In this document: piece after piece, positions 9,630 to 18,290 of the stretch
Layout: every line of letters begins with the position of its first letter
Numbering within the stretch: position 1 is the first letter of the stretch
Assembly: GCA_963785755.1 (NCBI GenBank)
Contig: CAWAXG010000075.1
Coordinates: 496,001 to 560,000 of the forward strand
Source of the DNA: JACCXG01 sp963785755
Lineage (GTDB): Bacteria; Acidobacteriota; Vicinamibacteria; Vicinamibacterales; 2-12-FULL-66-21
Length of the DNA: 64,000 bases
Reading direction: 5' to 3'
Notes under the pieces: generated by a model
What the model was told of the DNA's origin: nothing
Databases searched by the model: none
What the model saw: the letters and a program-made list of their open reading frames with translations, nothing else
Position numbers and translations under genes: made by a program

Positions 9630-10033
9630 CCGATTCGCTGCGCGAAGATCAGCACGTATCCGTCCGGATCCTCGATCGCGAACTCGCGCATGCCGTAGAA
9701 CTGATCCTTGAGCGGCATGACGACGCGGCTCCGCTTTTCCACGGTCTCGAACAGGCCGTCGACGCCATGCTCGACATCCTCGGCATCCAGGGTGACGAAC
9801 AAGGTCGCCGTGCCTCCGATGGGTCGCGCGGCGACCGCCGGGAGATCCTCCACTACGCTCGCCGCACTGTTGAGGAACACGCTCACATCATCGCGCTGCA
9901 GCCACACGAAGACGAGCGGCCCCTGTTCGGGCACCGTCGCGACGACGGAAAACCCGAGCACGTCGCGGTAGAACTCGCTGCTCCTCGTGATATCGCTGAC
10001 AACCAGGTTGGGGACGACGTCGGTCAGCTTCAT
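9626..10033 (-). CDS. VOC (glyoxalase/bleomycin-resistance fold) protein
   Basis: The ATG at 10033 is chosen because a perfect AAGGAG lies seven bases upstream; a longer in-frame extension lacks a comparable site. The product is 135 residues, the usual size of a single-subunit VOC protein. It shows the fold's repeated beta-alpha-beta-beta-beta pattern: VVPNLVVSDITRSSEFYRDVLGF at the start, and FAIEDPDGYVLIFAQ at the end with the metal-ligand Glu position. VOC proteins include glyoxalases, dioxygenases and antibiotic-binding proteins, and the sequence does not decide between them. It is the first gene of a four-gene minus-strand operon with the secreted unknown, the SGNH-like protein and the MBOAT. 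Confidence 0.88.
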   Translation of the reverse strand: MKLTDVVPNLVVSDITRSSEFYRDVLGFSVVATVPEQGPLVFVWLQRDDVSVFLNSAASVVEDLPAVAARPIGGTATLFVTLDAEDVEHGVDGLFETVEKRSRVVMPLKDQFYGMREFAIEDPDGYVLIFAQRIG

Positions 10034-10282
10034 CGGGACTCCTTCGGACGGCTCCAAGCTTGTTGAACAGCCGCCCGAAGCTCCGTGGATACGGGGAGCC
10101 GAGCACACTTCGAGCGGTGCCCGCAACTCCTCCATCCACGTTCCCTGCGAGTAGGAATGTAGGTAGGGCCTCTGATTCGTTCCGAAGAGCGATGACGTCA
10201 ACCTGCGGCAGCGCTCCGAAGCCCGCGAGGTACGCCGCGGATCGTAGCACAGGAGGTTGTCGAGCCTGATCGCGGACGCGCC

Positions 10283-10360
10283 TCAGGGGCGATCGAGGAC
10301 TTCCCGGACCTTGGCCAGAAGCTGATCGCGCGAGAAGGGCTTGGCGAGAAAATCTTCCCT
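10283..10360 (-). pseudogene. Remnant of a response-regulator receiver domain C-terminus
   Basis: Read on the minus strand, the 25 codons before a TGA at 10283 spell EDFLAKPFSRDQLLAKVREV followed by LDRP. This is the hallmark end of a CheY-like receiver domain: the conserved Lys-Pro of beta5, then helix alpha5. No receiver body precedes it, because the upstream sequence is the PAP2 gene, whose own stop at 10359 touches the fragment. It looks like the 3' stub of a deleted regulator gene. The rest of the gap between the VOC start (10033) and this stub holds no gene or repeat that I can support. Confidence 0.7.
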
Positions 10361-11078
10361 ATGTCGAGACACGGTGTTCCTGCTGTTCGCGGCGCAGGCC
10401 CGCGCGCCGCTCGAGCAGACGCTCGACGATCCAGCAAAGCAGCGCCCACGTCATGCCGACCAGCCAGCCGGCAATGACGTCGGTTGGATAGTGCACGCCG
10501 AGGAAGACGCGGCTCGTCCCGACCAGGAACGTCACGAACATCGCGATCGCGATGCAATAGTACTTCGCGAGGCGTCCCTCGGCGATGCGCATGAGGAGCG
10601 CGCCCAACGTCAGGTAGACCGCCGCTGAGGTGAGCGCGTGGCCGCTTGGAAAGCTCGAGCTCATGACCTCGCGCAGATGCGGCACGACGTCCGGCCTCGT
10701 CCGATTGAACACTTCCTTGAGCGCCCAGTTGAGGACCCACCCGCCGACGCTGGCGGCAAAGATGAACAGACCGTTCTTGTACAGGCCGTGAAGGACGAGG
10801 TAGCCGGTGACCGCCAGAACCGTAAGGCCCAGAACCGTCGGGCCGCCGAGGGCGGTGATGTCGTCCGCGCCCCAGCGCAGCCAGGCCGGCCCCACCGGGG
10901 TCGCCGGGTTGTCGGGGCGGCGCAACGAACTGAGCACCCACTCGTCGAACTGCCGCGTCTCGCCTTCGGCGACCATGCCGGCCAGGGTGGTAAAGACCCA
11001 GATGGATGCGAGCACCATCACGCTGCCGACCAGGATCTGCAGCTCCTGACGATCCCGGGGTCGCCGCAGGCGCTTCAC
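10359..11078 (-). CDS. PAP2-family membrane phosphatase
   Basis: The three acid-phosphatase motifs are present: KEVFNRTRP (121-129), SFPSGHA (142-148) and SRVFLGVHYPTD (189-200, with the His nucleophile and Asp). About six transmembrane helices surround them, as in undecaprenyl-pyrophosphate and phosphatidic-acid phosphatases. I chose GTG at 11078, giving 239 residues with a basic N-terminus (VKRLRRPRDRQ) before the first helix. A longer frame to 11285 adds an Arg/Cys-rich stretch unlike a protein N-terminus and would cover the divergent promoter. A lipid pyrophosphatase or phosphatase role at the membrane is the family expectation; the substrate is not determined. Confidence 0.86.
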   Translation of the reverse strand: MKRLRRPRDRQELQILVGSVMVLASIWVFTTLAGMVAEGETRQFDEWVLSSLRRPDNPATPVGPAWLRWGADDITALGGPTVLGLTVLAVTGYLVLHGLYKNGLFIFAASVGGWVLNWALKEVFNRTRPDVVPHLREVMSSSFPSGHALTSAAVYLTLGALLMRIAEGRLAKYYCIAIAMFVTFLVGTSRVFLGVHYPTDVIAGWLVGMTWALLCWIVERLLERRAGLRREQQEHRVST

Positions 11079-11206
11079 TCGAACAACTTTACGCCAACTC
11101 CCCGGCCAGCACCCGTGCGGGCCAGGCCGCTTGCACTGAAGCGCATCTCGCTGGACAATGGCGCGGGCCTCATCAGAACCGATGTGGCGTTGGCAGGAGG
11201 GACACG

Positions 11207-11732
11207 ATGAAACGGCTCGTAGTTCTGGCGATCGCGCTGGCACTGGCCGCCTGCGACCAGGAGAGCAGCAGTCCCGCCGGACCATCCACGACCGGACCGC
11301 TGATCTTTGCCGCGCAGCTGCTCGCGTCCAACGAGAACCCGCCGATCAGCGGTGCTGAATCGAGCGGCAGAGGCACCGTCACGATCACCATCACCGTACC
11401 GCGAGATACGGCAGGCACGCCTGCCGGGCCGGGAACGGTCACCTTTTCGATGCAGGCCGGCAGCCTCGCCGCAGGCAGCCCGATCATTCTTGGTCACATT
11501 CACGTGGGCGCAGCGTCGGTCAATGGGCCGATCGTGGTCAACACCGATCTGACCCCGACCGGCGCCAATGGTGCTGGCCGACGGGACGGCCAATCTGGTA
11601 GTCACGAACCGGGCAATCTCGCGGGAGCTGGCCACGGACATCATGGCCAACCCGTCGGGCTATTACTTCAACCTACACTCCCCATTGAATCAAGGAGGGG
11701 TGATGAGAGGGCAATTGACACGAGTGCAGTGA
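11207..11732 (+). CDS. CHRD-domain lipoprotein (one frameshift)
   Basis: The ATG at 11207 follows AGGAGG. The N-terminus VVLAIALALAACDQ is a lipoprotein signal with lipobox Cys near residue 18. A CHRD domain follows (FAAQLLASNENPP, then GTVTFSM, ILGHIHVGAASVNGPIVV). The frame then degenerates near 11568. In the +1 frame the domain resumes as LADGTANLVVTNRAI and closes with the CHRD signature YYFNLHSPLNQGGVMRGQL before a TGA at 11732. Without the break the product would be about 175 residues, the normal length of a single-CHRD protein. The break lies at ccaatgg, where one surplus base would explain it. The CHRD fold is common in secreted bacterial proteins of unknown function. Confidence 0.8.
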
Positions 11733-11789
11733 GCGCACCACTCAGTGGCCCGGACGACGCCCTGTCGACCGGGCTGGCCGACCCCACCC

Positions 11790-13616
11790 CTACTTGATCT
11801 TCCCCACACTCCCCTTGCCGGCGCGCGGCCCTTTGTTGTCCCTGACCGGAGCCCGATCGAGGTTGGCGAGCCGCTGTCCTGTCGTGTAGACGAGCTGCGT
11901 GACGTGCGTCAGCTTGTCCCATTCGATCTTGTCGATCTCGTCGGTCAGATAGTGGTAATCGCGATGCAGGCCGGTCGTATAGAAGATGACCGGGATGCCT
12001 TTCGCCGCATAGCTGTAGTGATCGCTGCGCGTATACAAGGACTGCGGGTCCGCGGGATCGTTGAGCTCGTAGTCGAGTTTCAAAGGCTCTCGACAGCGAC
12101 TCGTTCGCGTCCTCGCTCACGTTGTGCAGTTCGGTGCTGATCCGATCGGCGCCGACCAGATACACCGAATTCGATTCACCCGGCTGATCGCACCGGTTCC
12201 GGCCGATCATGTCGACATTCAGCTGCGCCACGATCTTCTCGTTCGGCACGACAGGGAAATCCGCGTTGTAGCGCGATCCCTGCAGGCCGGATTCCTCGGC
12301 GGTGTGCCAGACGAAAACGAGCGACCGCTTCGGGCGTGGGCCCAACGCAAATGCCCGCGCAATCGCCAGCAGCGCCACGGTCCCCGACCCGTCATCGTCG
12401 GCGCCGTTGTTGACGACGTCGTCTGGCCTGGACTGCGGTCGGGTTTGACCGACACAGCCGCCGGGATTCACGCCGCCCCCCCGTCCTGACGGCGGCGTCT
12501 GCTGATACCCGATGTGATCGTAGTGGGCGCCGAACGCGACATAGGTGTCCTTCAACTTCGGGTCGGAGCCTTCGATCACGCCAATGACGTTTCGCGACAG
12601 CCGCGTGGCCGCCACGGAGTATCGGGCTCGACGGTGATCGTGAGCGTCACGCCCTTCAAGGCGAAGCGTGGGAGCGGCTGCTGTCTGGAGGCGAGATCTT
12701 TCAGCTCGTTGTATTTGATCTCCGAGCCGCTGAAGAGGAACTCGAAGAACTCATCCTGCGCGGAAATGGCCGGTGCAACGGGAACGTCGTAGCGCTCGGC
12801 GGTGGTGAAGTCCGCGGCCGCTTGCGCTCCTCTGCCGCCAGCCGCTTGACCGCGGCCTGATGGCGGCGCCGGCCCTGCCTGTCCGCTCGCCGCGGGATCG
12901 GTGCCGCGCGGGTCGGCCGCCGGATCATTCCCAGGTCGCGCGTCAGGGTCCGCCGGCTGCGCTTGTCCTCGGCCGCGTCCGCGACCGCGACCGAACAGGA
13001 GCGGACCGATAACGGCCACGGCACCTTTTTCAATCGCCGCACGCGACCGCGTCACGAGCAGGCGCGCCGCGTCCGACCCGGCATTCCGCGGTCCGGACGG
13101 GCCGAGCCACACAATCAGCTTTCGTTTGGGATCCACGCCCGCATAGTCATTGATGTCAGCCGATGGAATCTGCAGGCCATAACCGACGAACCGGACGTCG
13201 TTGCTGATCACCGTCTGCCGCCCGCCCATGTTCCGCGGCAGCGTGATTCCGTCGCCATCGTGGAACGTGCGGCTCTCGCCATTCACCGCCACTGTCACCG
13301 AGCTCTTGCTCGTGGTCCTGACGCCGACAACCTTGATGGTCTGAAAATAGTCGCTCCCGTCGACGCCGGGTTTCACACCCCACTCCTTCAAGTGCTCCGC
13401 AATGTACGAAGCCGCCAGCCCGAGTCCCTCGGTGTAGACCTCGCGGCCCTGGAGCTCATCGGAGGCGATGTAGGTCAGCCACTCCTTCAGGGCGGCGGAC
13501 TGAATCGAAGACACGCCGCCTTTCGAAGAAGTGCTCTGGGCGGTGGGGAGCGCAACGCTCAATGCCGTCACCGCCACGGCGAGCAAGACCGGTCGCAATG
13601 TCATGGTGATCTTCAT
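11790..13616 (-). CDS. Exported PA-M28 aminopeptidase (two frameshifts)
   Basis: Three consecutive frames together encode one M28 peptidase. From 13616 the signal peptide (LRPVLLAVAVTALSVALPTAQ) and a PA-type insertion domain run to ~12618. Next, 12617-12084 carries the metal site: GAHYDHIG, NNGADDDGSG, HTAEESGLQGS with the catalytic Glu, and LNVDMIGRN. The last frame, to 11790, supplies RSDHYSYAAKGIPVIF with the final zinc-ligand His. Both junctions are abrupt, with conserved sequence on each side; one needs a base added and one a base removed. It may be a pseudogene or an assembly error. Starts at 13616 and 13604 are both possible. The gene sits 52 bases after the GH13 gene in the same direction. 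Confidence 0.82.
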
Positions 13617-13668
13617 CCTCGACGAGCAAAACGTGCCGTTGTCCATCCGCCGCGGGGAACCACGCCGG

Positions 13669-15321
13669 CTACGCATCACGGGGGACCTGGTGGCCGCCGT
13701 CCGCAACCCGGTACCAGCGGTACGCGTACGGTTCGAGCTGGATGCTGTGCCTGCCGCTTTCGTCGGCGTCGCTGTCGTTCGTCCAGAGCAGATCGACGAG
13801 GCGGCGGGTGACGACGGCAGGCGGACCAATCCGGGCGATCCGGCTCTTCGCCGTGAAATTGTGCACGATTACGAGCGTCTGACCGCCGAAGTCGTAGCGC
13901 ATGATGAGTACGCCAGGCGCGTCGACGCCGATGATGCGCCAGTCCCCCCAGCTGATTTCCGGGCATTCGCGGCGCATCCGGATCTTTCGCTCGACCCAGT
14001 TGAGCAGCGATTGTGGATCGCGCCGCTGCGCCTCGACGTTGACCCGCTGATACCCGTAGATGGCGTCGGCATTCACCGGCCGTACGGTTCGCGCGGCGGT
14101 CGAGAACCCTCCGTGCTTGTCCGACGTCCACTGCATCGGCGTGCGCGCGCATTCGCGCTCGGCGAGCGCCAGATTGTCGCCGATACCGATCTCGTCGCCG
14201 TACTGCAGCATCGGCGTGCCCGGAAGCGTGAACAACAGGCTGAAGGCGAGCTCGAGACGGCGGCGGTCGTTGTCGAGCATCGGCGCGAGGCGGCGGCGGA
14301 TCCCGCGATCGTAGAGCTGCATCTCTTTCTTCGGTCCGAAGGCATCGAAGACCCGCTGCCGCTGCGCCGCCGTCAGGCGGCCGAGATCGAGCTCGTCGTG
14401 GCTGCGCAGAAAGTTCACCCACTGCGCCGCATGCGGACGCCGATAGGTCGCCTCGAGCGCGCGCACGAGCGGCTTGATGTCGCCCGTGGCCATGGCATAG
14501 AACAGCCGCTGATTCACGGGAAAGTTCAGCATCAGCTGCAGCCGGTCCCCGAGCTCGCCGAAGTACTCGAGGCTTTCGTCCGGCGGCACGTTCGCCTCGG
14601 CCAGAAGGACCGCGTCGCGCCGGCGCCACTGCAGGAAGTCACGCATCTCGTGCAGCAGCTCATAGTCCTTTCGCGGCTGAATATCGGCGCCCTTGCGTTC
14701 GATGAGAAAGGGCACCGCATCCATCCGGAATCCCGACACGCCGAGCTGCAGCCAGAATCCCATGATTCGCATGATCTCGGTTCGCACCGCGGGATTCCAG
14801 GTGTTGAGATCCGGCTGGAATTCGTAGAACCGGTGAAAGTAGTACTCGCCGGCCTCCCGATCCCGGGTCCAGGTAGCCTTCTGCACGCCGGGAAAGACCA
14901 TTCCCTGGTTCCAGTTCGCGGGCCGCTTCTTCGACCACACATACCAGGCGCGATAGGGAGACTGCGGGTCCTTGCGCGCGGCCTGAAACCAGGGATGACG
15001 AATCGAGGTGTGATTGACGACGAGATCGACGATGACGCGCATGCCGAGCTGCTCGGCATGGTTGATGAAATCGGCGAACTCGCCGAGCGATCCGTGTTTG
15101 GGGTGAACGCCGTAGTAGTCGGCGACATCGTAGCCGTTGTCCCGGTTCGGCGAAGGATAGAACGGCTGCAGCCAGAGACACGTGACGCCGAGGCCCGCCA
15201 GATAATCCAGCCGTCGCGTCAGCCCGGCGAAGTCCCCGATGCCGTCGCCGTTGGCGTCGACGTACTTCTCGACGTCCAGGCAGTAGATGATCGCGTTCTT
15301 GTACCAGAGGTCGTCAATCAC
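13669..15321 (-). CDS. GH13 trehalose-synthase-like alpha-glucanotransferase
   Basis: The 550-residue (beta/alpha)8 enzyme belongs to glycoside hydrolase family 13, in the trehalose synthase (TreS) branch by its opening ([23 protein letters not shown]). Catalytic residues are visible: nucleophile D201 in GFRMDAVPF, acid/base E242 in LLAEANV and transition-state D309 in [21 protein letters not shown] is conserved region I. It lacks the fused maltokinase domain found in some TreS proteins and ends in a short C-terminal beta domain. There is no signal peptide, so it is cytoplasmic. TreS interconverts maltose and trehalose; some relatives are amylomaltases or glucosidases. The start overlaps the stop of the PQQ-repeat gene by four bases. 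Confidence 0.88.
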   Translation of the reverse strand: MIDDLWYKNAIIYCLDVEKYVDANGDGIGDFAGLTRRLDYLAGLGVTCLWLQPFYPSPNRDNGYDVADYYGVHPKHGSLGEFADFINHAEQLGMRVIVDLVVNHTSIRHPWFQAARKDPQSPYRAWYVWSKKRPANWNQGMVFPGVQKATWTRDREAGEYYFHRFYEFQPDLNTWNPAVRTEIMRIMGFWLQLGVSGFRMDAVPFLIERKGADIQPRKDYELLHEMRDFLQWRRRDAVLLAEANVPPDESLEYFGELGDRLQLMLNFPVNQRLFYAMATGDIKPLVRALEATYRRPHAAQWVNFLRSHDELDLGRLTAAQRQRVFDAFGPKKEMQLYDRGIRRRLAPMLDNDRRRLELAFSLLFTLPGTPMLQYGDEIGIGDNLALAERECARTPMQWTSDKHGGFSTAARTVRPVNADAIYGYQRVNVEAQRRDPQSLLNWVERKIRMRRECPEISWGDWRIIGVDAPGVLIMRYDFGGQTLVIVHNFTAKSRIARIGPPAVVTRRLVDLLWTNDSDADESGRHSIQLEPYAYRWYRVADGGHQVPRDA

Positions 15322-16692
15322 TGGGCGGTGGTTCGGGCGGTCCTGGCAATCGCGAAGAGATGCTTCTCTCCTCGCACGTACATGGCATCGCCCGCGATCG
15401 CGGGCGTGGCCATCAGCGGCTCGCCCATCGGATACCGGCCGGCGATGTCGAACCTCGGACCTGACTTCACGACGAAGATGTCGCCGTCCTCGCTCGACAG
15501 ATACAGCCGGCCGTCGGCGGCCACGGGCGAGGCGCTGAAGCCGCTCCCCTGATGTGGAATTCGCTGACGATAGACGTCCTCACCCGACTTCAACGAGTAG
15601 GCATCGAGCAGTCCCTGATTGGCGAGGACATAGAGCAGCCCGTCGTAGATGATCGGCGTCGGCATGTACGATCCGCGACCGGTCTTCCGCCAGGCCACGT
15701 GCGCGTTCGACGCTTCCTCCGCCTTCAAGGTGATGTCGCCGCTCGCCCCCGGTCGAATCGCGAAGATCGGCCGCTCCGGCGCGCGCCCGCTCGCGACGAT
15801 GATGAGATCGTTGGAGAAGATGGGAGTTGGCGCCGTGATCTTCGAGCTGCCGCCGAGGCGCCACCGCTCCTGGCCGGTGTCGGGATCGTATCCGCGGATG
15901 AAATTCGACGCATTCGTCACGATCTCCGCCGGACGCCCGCCCCGGGCGGGAACGACGGTCGGCGTACCCCACGACGGCAGCTCCGTGCGCGCGGTCTTCC
16001 AGACGGTCTTTCCCGTCCTGATGTCCGATGCCAGCAGGAATGAGGCGTTCTGCGTGTCGCACTGGACGATCACCAGGTCTTTGTAGATCGCCGGCGAGCT
16101 GGCGGTCCCCCACTCGGTACTCCGGCAAATCGTACGCGCCGGTGTTGAGGACGCCGAGGTCCTTCTTCCAGGCCGGCTTCCCCGCCATGTCGAACGCGTA
16201 CAGCCCCTGCGATCCGAAGAACGCGACGACGTAACGGCCGTCGGTCACCGGGGTGGCATTCGCGTAGGTCGCCTTGATGTGACGCTTCTCGCGCGGCGTA
16301 CCTTCATACGCGGTCTGCTGCCACACTGTTTGCCCGGTGCGGCGGTCGAGCGCGAGGACGACCCAGCGCTGCGGAGACCGATCTTCGGACGCGGTTCCCT
16401 CGCCGTAGAGGCCAGGCTTGAAGGTGACGTCCGCGCGGGTGCTGATCGCCGTGGCGAGGAACACGCGGTCACCCCAGACGACCGGGCTGGAATGCGCCAG
16501 GCCGGGAACAGCCACCTTCCAGCGGATGTTCTCCCTCGTGTTGACGTTCCAGCGTTCCGGGAGGGCGGCGCCGTCGGCGACGCCCGAGGCGGCAGGCCCT
16601 CGAAAGCCCGGCCATTCGTTCGCGGCCGCGGCAACGCTCGGTACTGAAATAATTGGGAGAAGGACCAGCCAGGCGGCACGATAGCAGCGCAT
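15318..16692 (-). CDS. Secreted PQQ-repeat (BamB/quinoprotein-like) beta-propeller (one frameshift)
   Basis: The signal peptide ([19 protein letters not shown]) is followed by [15 protein letters not shown], a typical opening of planctomycete/acidobacterial PQQ-like propellers. Blade motifs recur: [54 protein letters not shown]. Near 16115 the frame shifts by one base. The first frame reads through LPEYRVGD, while the other frame gives [18 protein letters not shown] and continues to the stop at 15318. Removing one C at the junction would restore a ~457-residue protein. Such propellers bind partner proteins or act as non-catalytic quinoprotein relatives; no heme or PQQ-enzyme motif is seen. 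It is the first gene of the set leading into the GH13 and M28 genes. Confidence 0.83.
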
Positions 16693-16846
16693 CTGCAGGT
16701 CACTCTAGCATTTGCCCGGTTCGATGGTGAAGCCGCCCGAACAGGGGTGCAATATCGCACGCCGATCCGTCGTAGTTCGATCGGCACCACGAGTTCCAGC
16801 ACGTCGTTCACGGCATTCGCGGTCATGACGCTCGACAGGAGGACGA

Positions 16847-17401
16847 ATGATGTCAGTATTCTTCGCAACTGCGCTTCTCGCCGGCGCAGCCGCCCTGGCC
16901 GCCCAGACGCCAGCGACCCCGGCGCCCGCGCCCGGGCCGGAACTGAAGGTTGGCGATGTCGCGCCCGATTTCTCGCTCGAGGGATCGGATGGAAAGACCT
17001 ACAAGCTGGCGGACTTCCGCGGTAAGCAGGCGGTCGTGGTCGCGTGGTTCCCCAAGGCCTACACGAGCGGTTGCACGATCGAATGCAAGTCGCTGGCGGA
17101 GAAGGGTGATCTGATCCGGAAGTACAACGTGAAGTACTTCATGGCCAGCGTCGATCCGATCGCCGACAACAAGGGGTTCGCGGAGCAGCAGAAGGCGGAT
17201 TTCCCGCTGCTCAGCGATCCGTCGAAGGAGACGGCGCAGAAATACGGCGTCCTGAACGCCAAGGGGATGGCGAACCGCTGGACCTTCTACATTGGCAAGG
17301 ACGGCAAGATCCAGGCGATCGACAAGGCGGTCAAGCCCGCGACGTCCGCTGAGGACATGGCGGCCAAGCTGGGAGAGCTCGGCGTCGAACCGGGCAAGTA
17401 A
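16847..17401 (+). CDS. Exported peroxiredoxin (AhpC/TSA, BCP-like)
   Basis: AGGAGG lies just upstream of two consecutive ATGs. A signal peptide ([16 protein letters not shown]) precedes a Pro-rich linker. The thioredoxin-fold domain begins at [11 protein letters not shown]. The peroxidatic Cys is C76 in [10 protein letters not shown], with C80 four residues later; this CxxxC pair resembles atypical two-Cys (BCP/PrxQ) enzymes, which use the close Cys as resolving residue. The remaining pattern, [17 protein letters not shown] and FYIGKDGKI, is standard. The expected role is periplasmic reduction of hydroperoxides. The convergent glutamine-cyclotransferase gene begins eight bases after the stop. 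Confidence 0.9.
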   Translation: MMSVFFATALLAGAAALAAQTPATPAPAPGPELKVGDVAPDFSLEGSDGKTYKLADFRGKQAVVVAWFPKAYTSGCTIECKSLAEKGDLIRKYNVKYFMASVDPIADNKGFAEQQKADFPLLSDPSKETAQKYGVLNAKGMANRWTFYIGKDGKIQAIDKAVKPATSAEDMAAKLGELGVEPGK

Positions 17402-17408
17402 GCGTCGG

Positions 17409-18227
17409 TTATCGTGGCGGGACGAGCTGTATCTCGAAAATCCTGGGCCACAGCTTGCCCGTCACGAACAGACGATCCTTCTCCGCGTCGTAGGCGATGC
17501 CGTTGAGGACATCGACGCCAGCCGCCTCGCGCGGGTCCAGCAGTCCCTGAAGATCGATCCACGCGGTGACGCGCCCCGTCTTTGGTGAGATGCGCGCGAT
17601 GCGATGCGTGTTCCAGACGTTCGCATAGATCTCTCCCTTGACGTATTCCAGCTCGTTGAGCTGAGCGACCGGTCTCGTCCCATCGCGGACGGTCAAGGTT
17701 CCGATCTGACCGAGCGTCTTCGGGTCGAGGAACCGTAAGGTCTCCGAGCCGTCGCTCATGATCAGCCGCTTGTCGTCGTGCGTCAGGCCCCATCCTTCTC
17801 CGGCATAGGTGAAGGTCCGGCGCGGCGCGAACGTGTCCCGGTCGTAGACGAAGCCGACGCCGTGCTGCCACGTCAGCTGAATCAGCGCGTCATTCCAGAT
17901 GGCGATGCCCTCGCCGAAGTACTGCGCATCGAGCGGGCGGATCTGGAGCACTTCACCGCTCTCGATCCGCACCTTTCGAATGCCGGATTGCCCGAGCTGG
18001 CCGGTGCCCTCGTAGAGGAAGCCGCCGAGGTAGACGAGTCCCTGCGTGAAGGCCTGGCGGTCGTGCGGGAAGCTGCGAACGACCTTGTAGCGGTAAACTG
18101 GAACAGACGAGACAGCCGTCGTCTGCCGACCGGCAGCCTGATCGACCCGCGCCGGCGACGCGGCCAGGGACGCCAGCCCGAAGCCCAGCCCGCACACCAG
18201 CAGCCGCGCGTTACGCCGTTTCGACAT
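17409..18227 (-). CDS. Secreted glutaminyl-peptide cyclotransferase (glutamine cyclotransferase family)
   Basis: After a signal peptide (LLVCGLGFGLASLAASPA) the protein is a five-bladed propeller of the plant/bacterial glutamine cyclotransferase family. Diagnostic segments are SFPHDRQAFTQGLVYLGGFLYEGTG, GEGIAIWNDALIQLTWQ, GEGWGLTHDDKRLIMSDGS, LNELEYVKGEIYANVWNT and GVDVLNGIAYD. The 272-residue length is normal. These enzymes convert N-terminal Gln of peptides to pyroglutamate. It is convergent with the peroxiredoxin and divergent from the next M28 peptidase. A role in processing exported peptides together with the aminopeptidases is an inference from neighbourhood. Confidence 0.9.
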   Translation of the reverse strand: MSKRRNARLLVCGLGFGLASLAASPARVDQAAGRQTTAVSSVPVYRYKVVRSFPHDRQAFTQGLVYLGGFLYEGTGQLGQSGIRKVRIESGEVLQIRPLDAQYFGEGIAIWNDALIQLTWQHGVGFVYDRDTFAPRRTFTYAGEGWGLTHDDKRLIMSDGSETLRFLDPKTLGQIGTLTVRDGTRPVAQLNELEYVKGEIYANVWNTHRIARISPKTGRVTAWIDLQGLLDPREAAGVDVLNGIAYDAEKDRLFVTGKLWPRIFEIQLVPPR

Positions 18228-18290
18228 CAGTCGTAATCTATCATTGCGGCGCCGTCAGACAGGTCGGCGGTAACAGCAGGAGTGAACATC

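Noticed and set aside
10198..10941. 247-codon minus-strand frame overlapping PAP2
   Set aside because: It is in a different frame from the PAP2 motifs, has no protein features and ends in the receiver-stub region by chance.
13531..15552. 673-codon plus-strand frame opposite the GH13 gene
   Set aside because: It is antisense to an enzyme with complete catalytic motifs, and its composition is that of a shadow frame.
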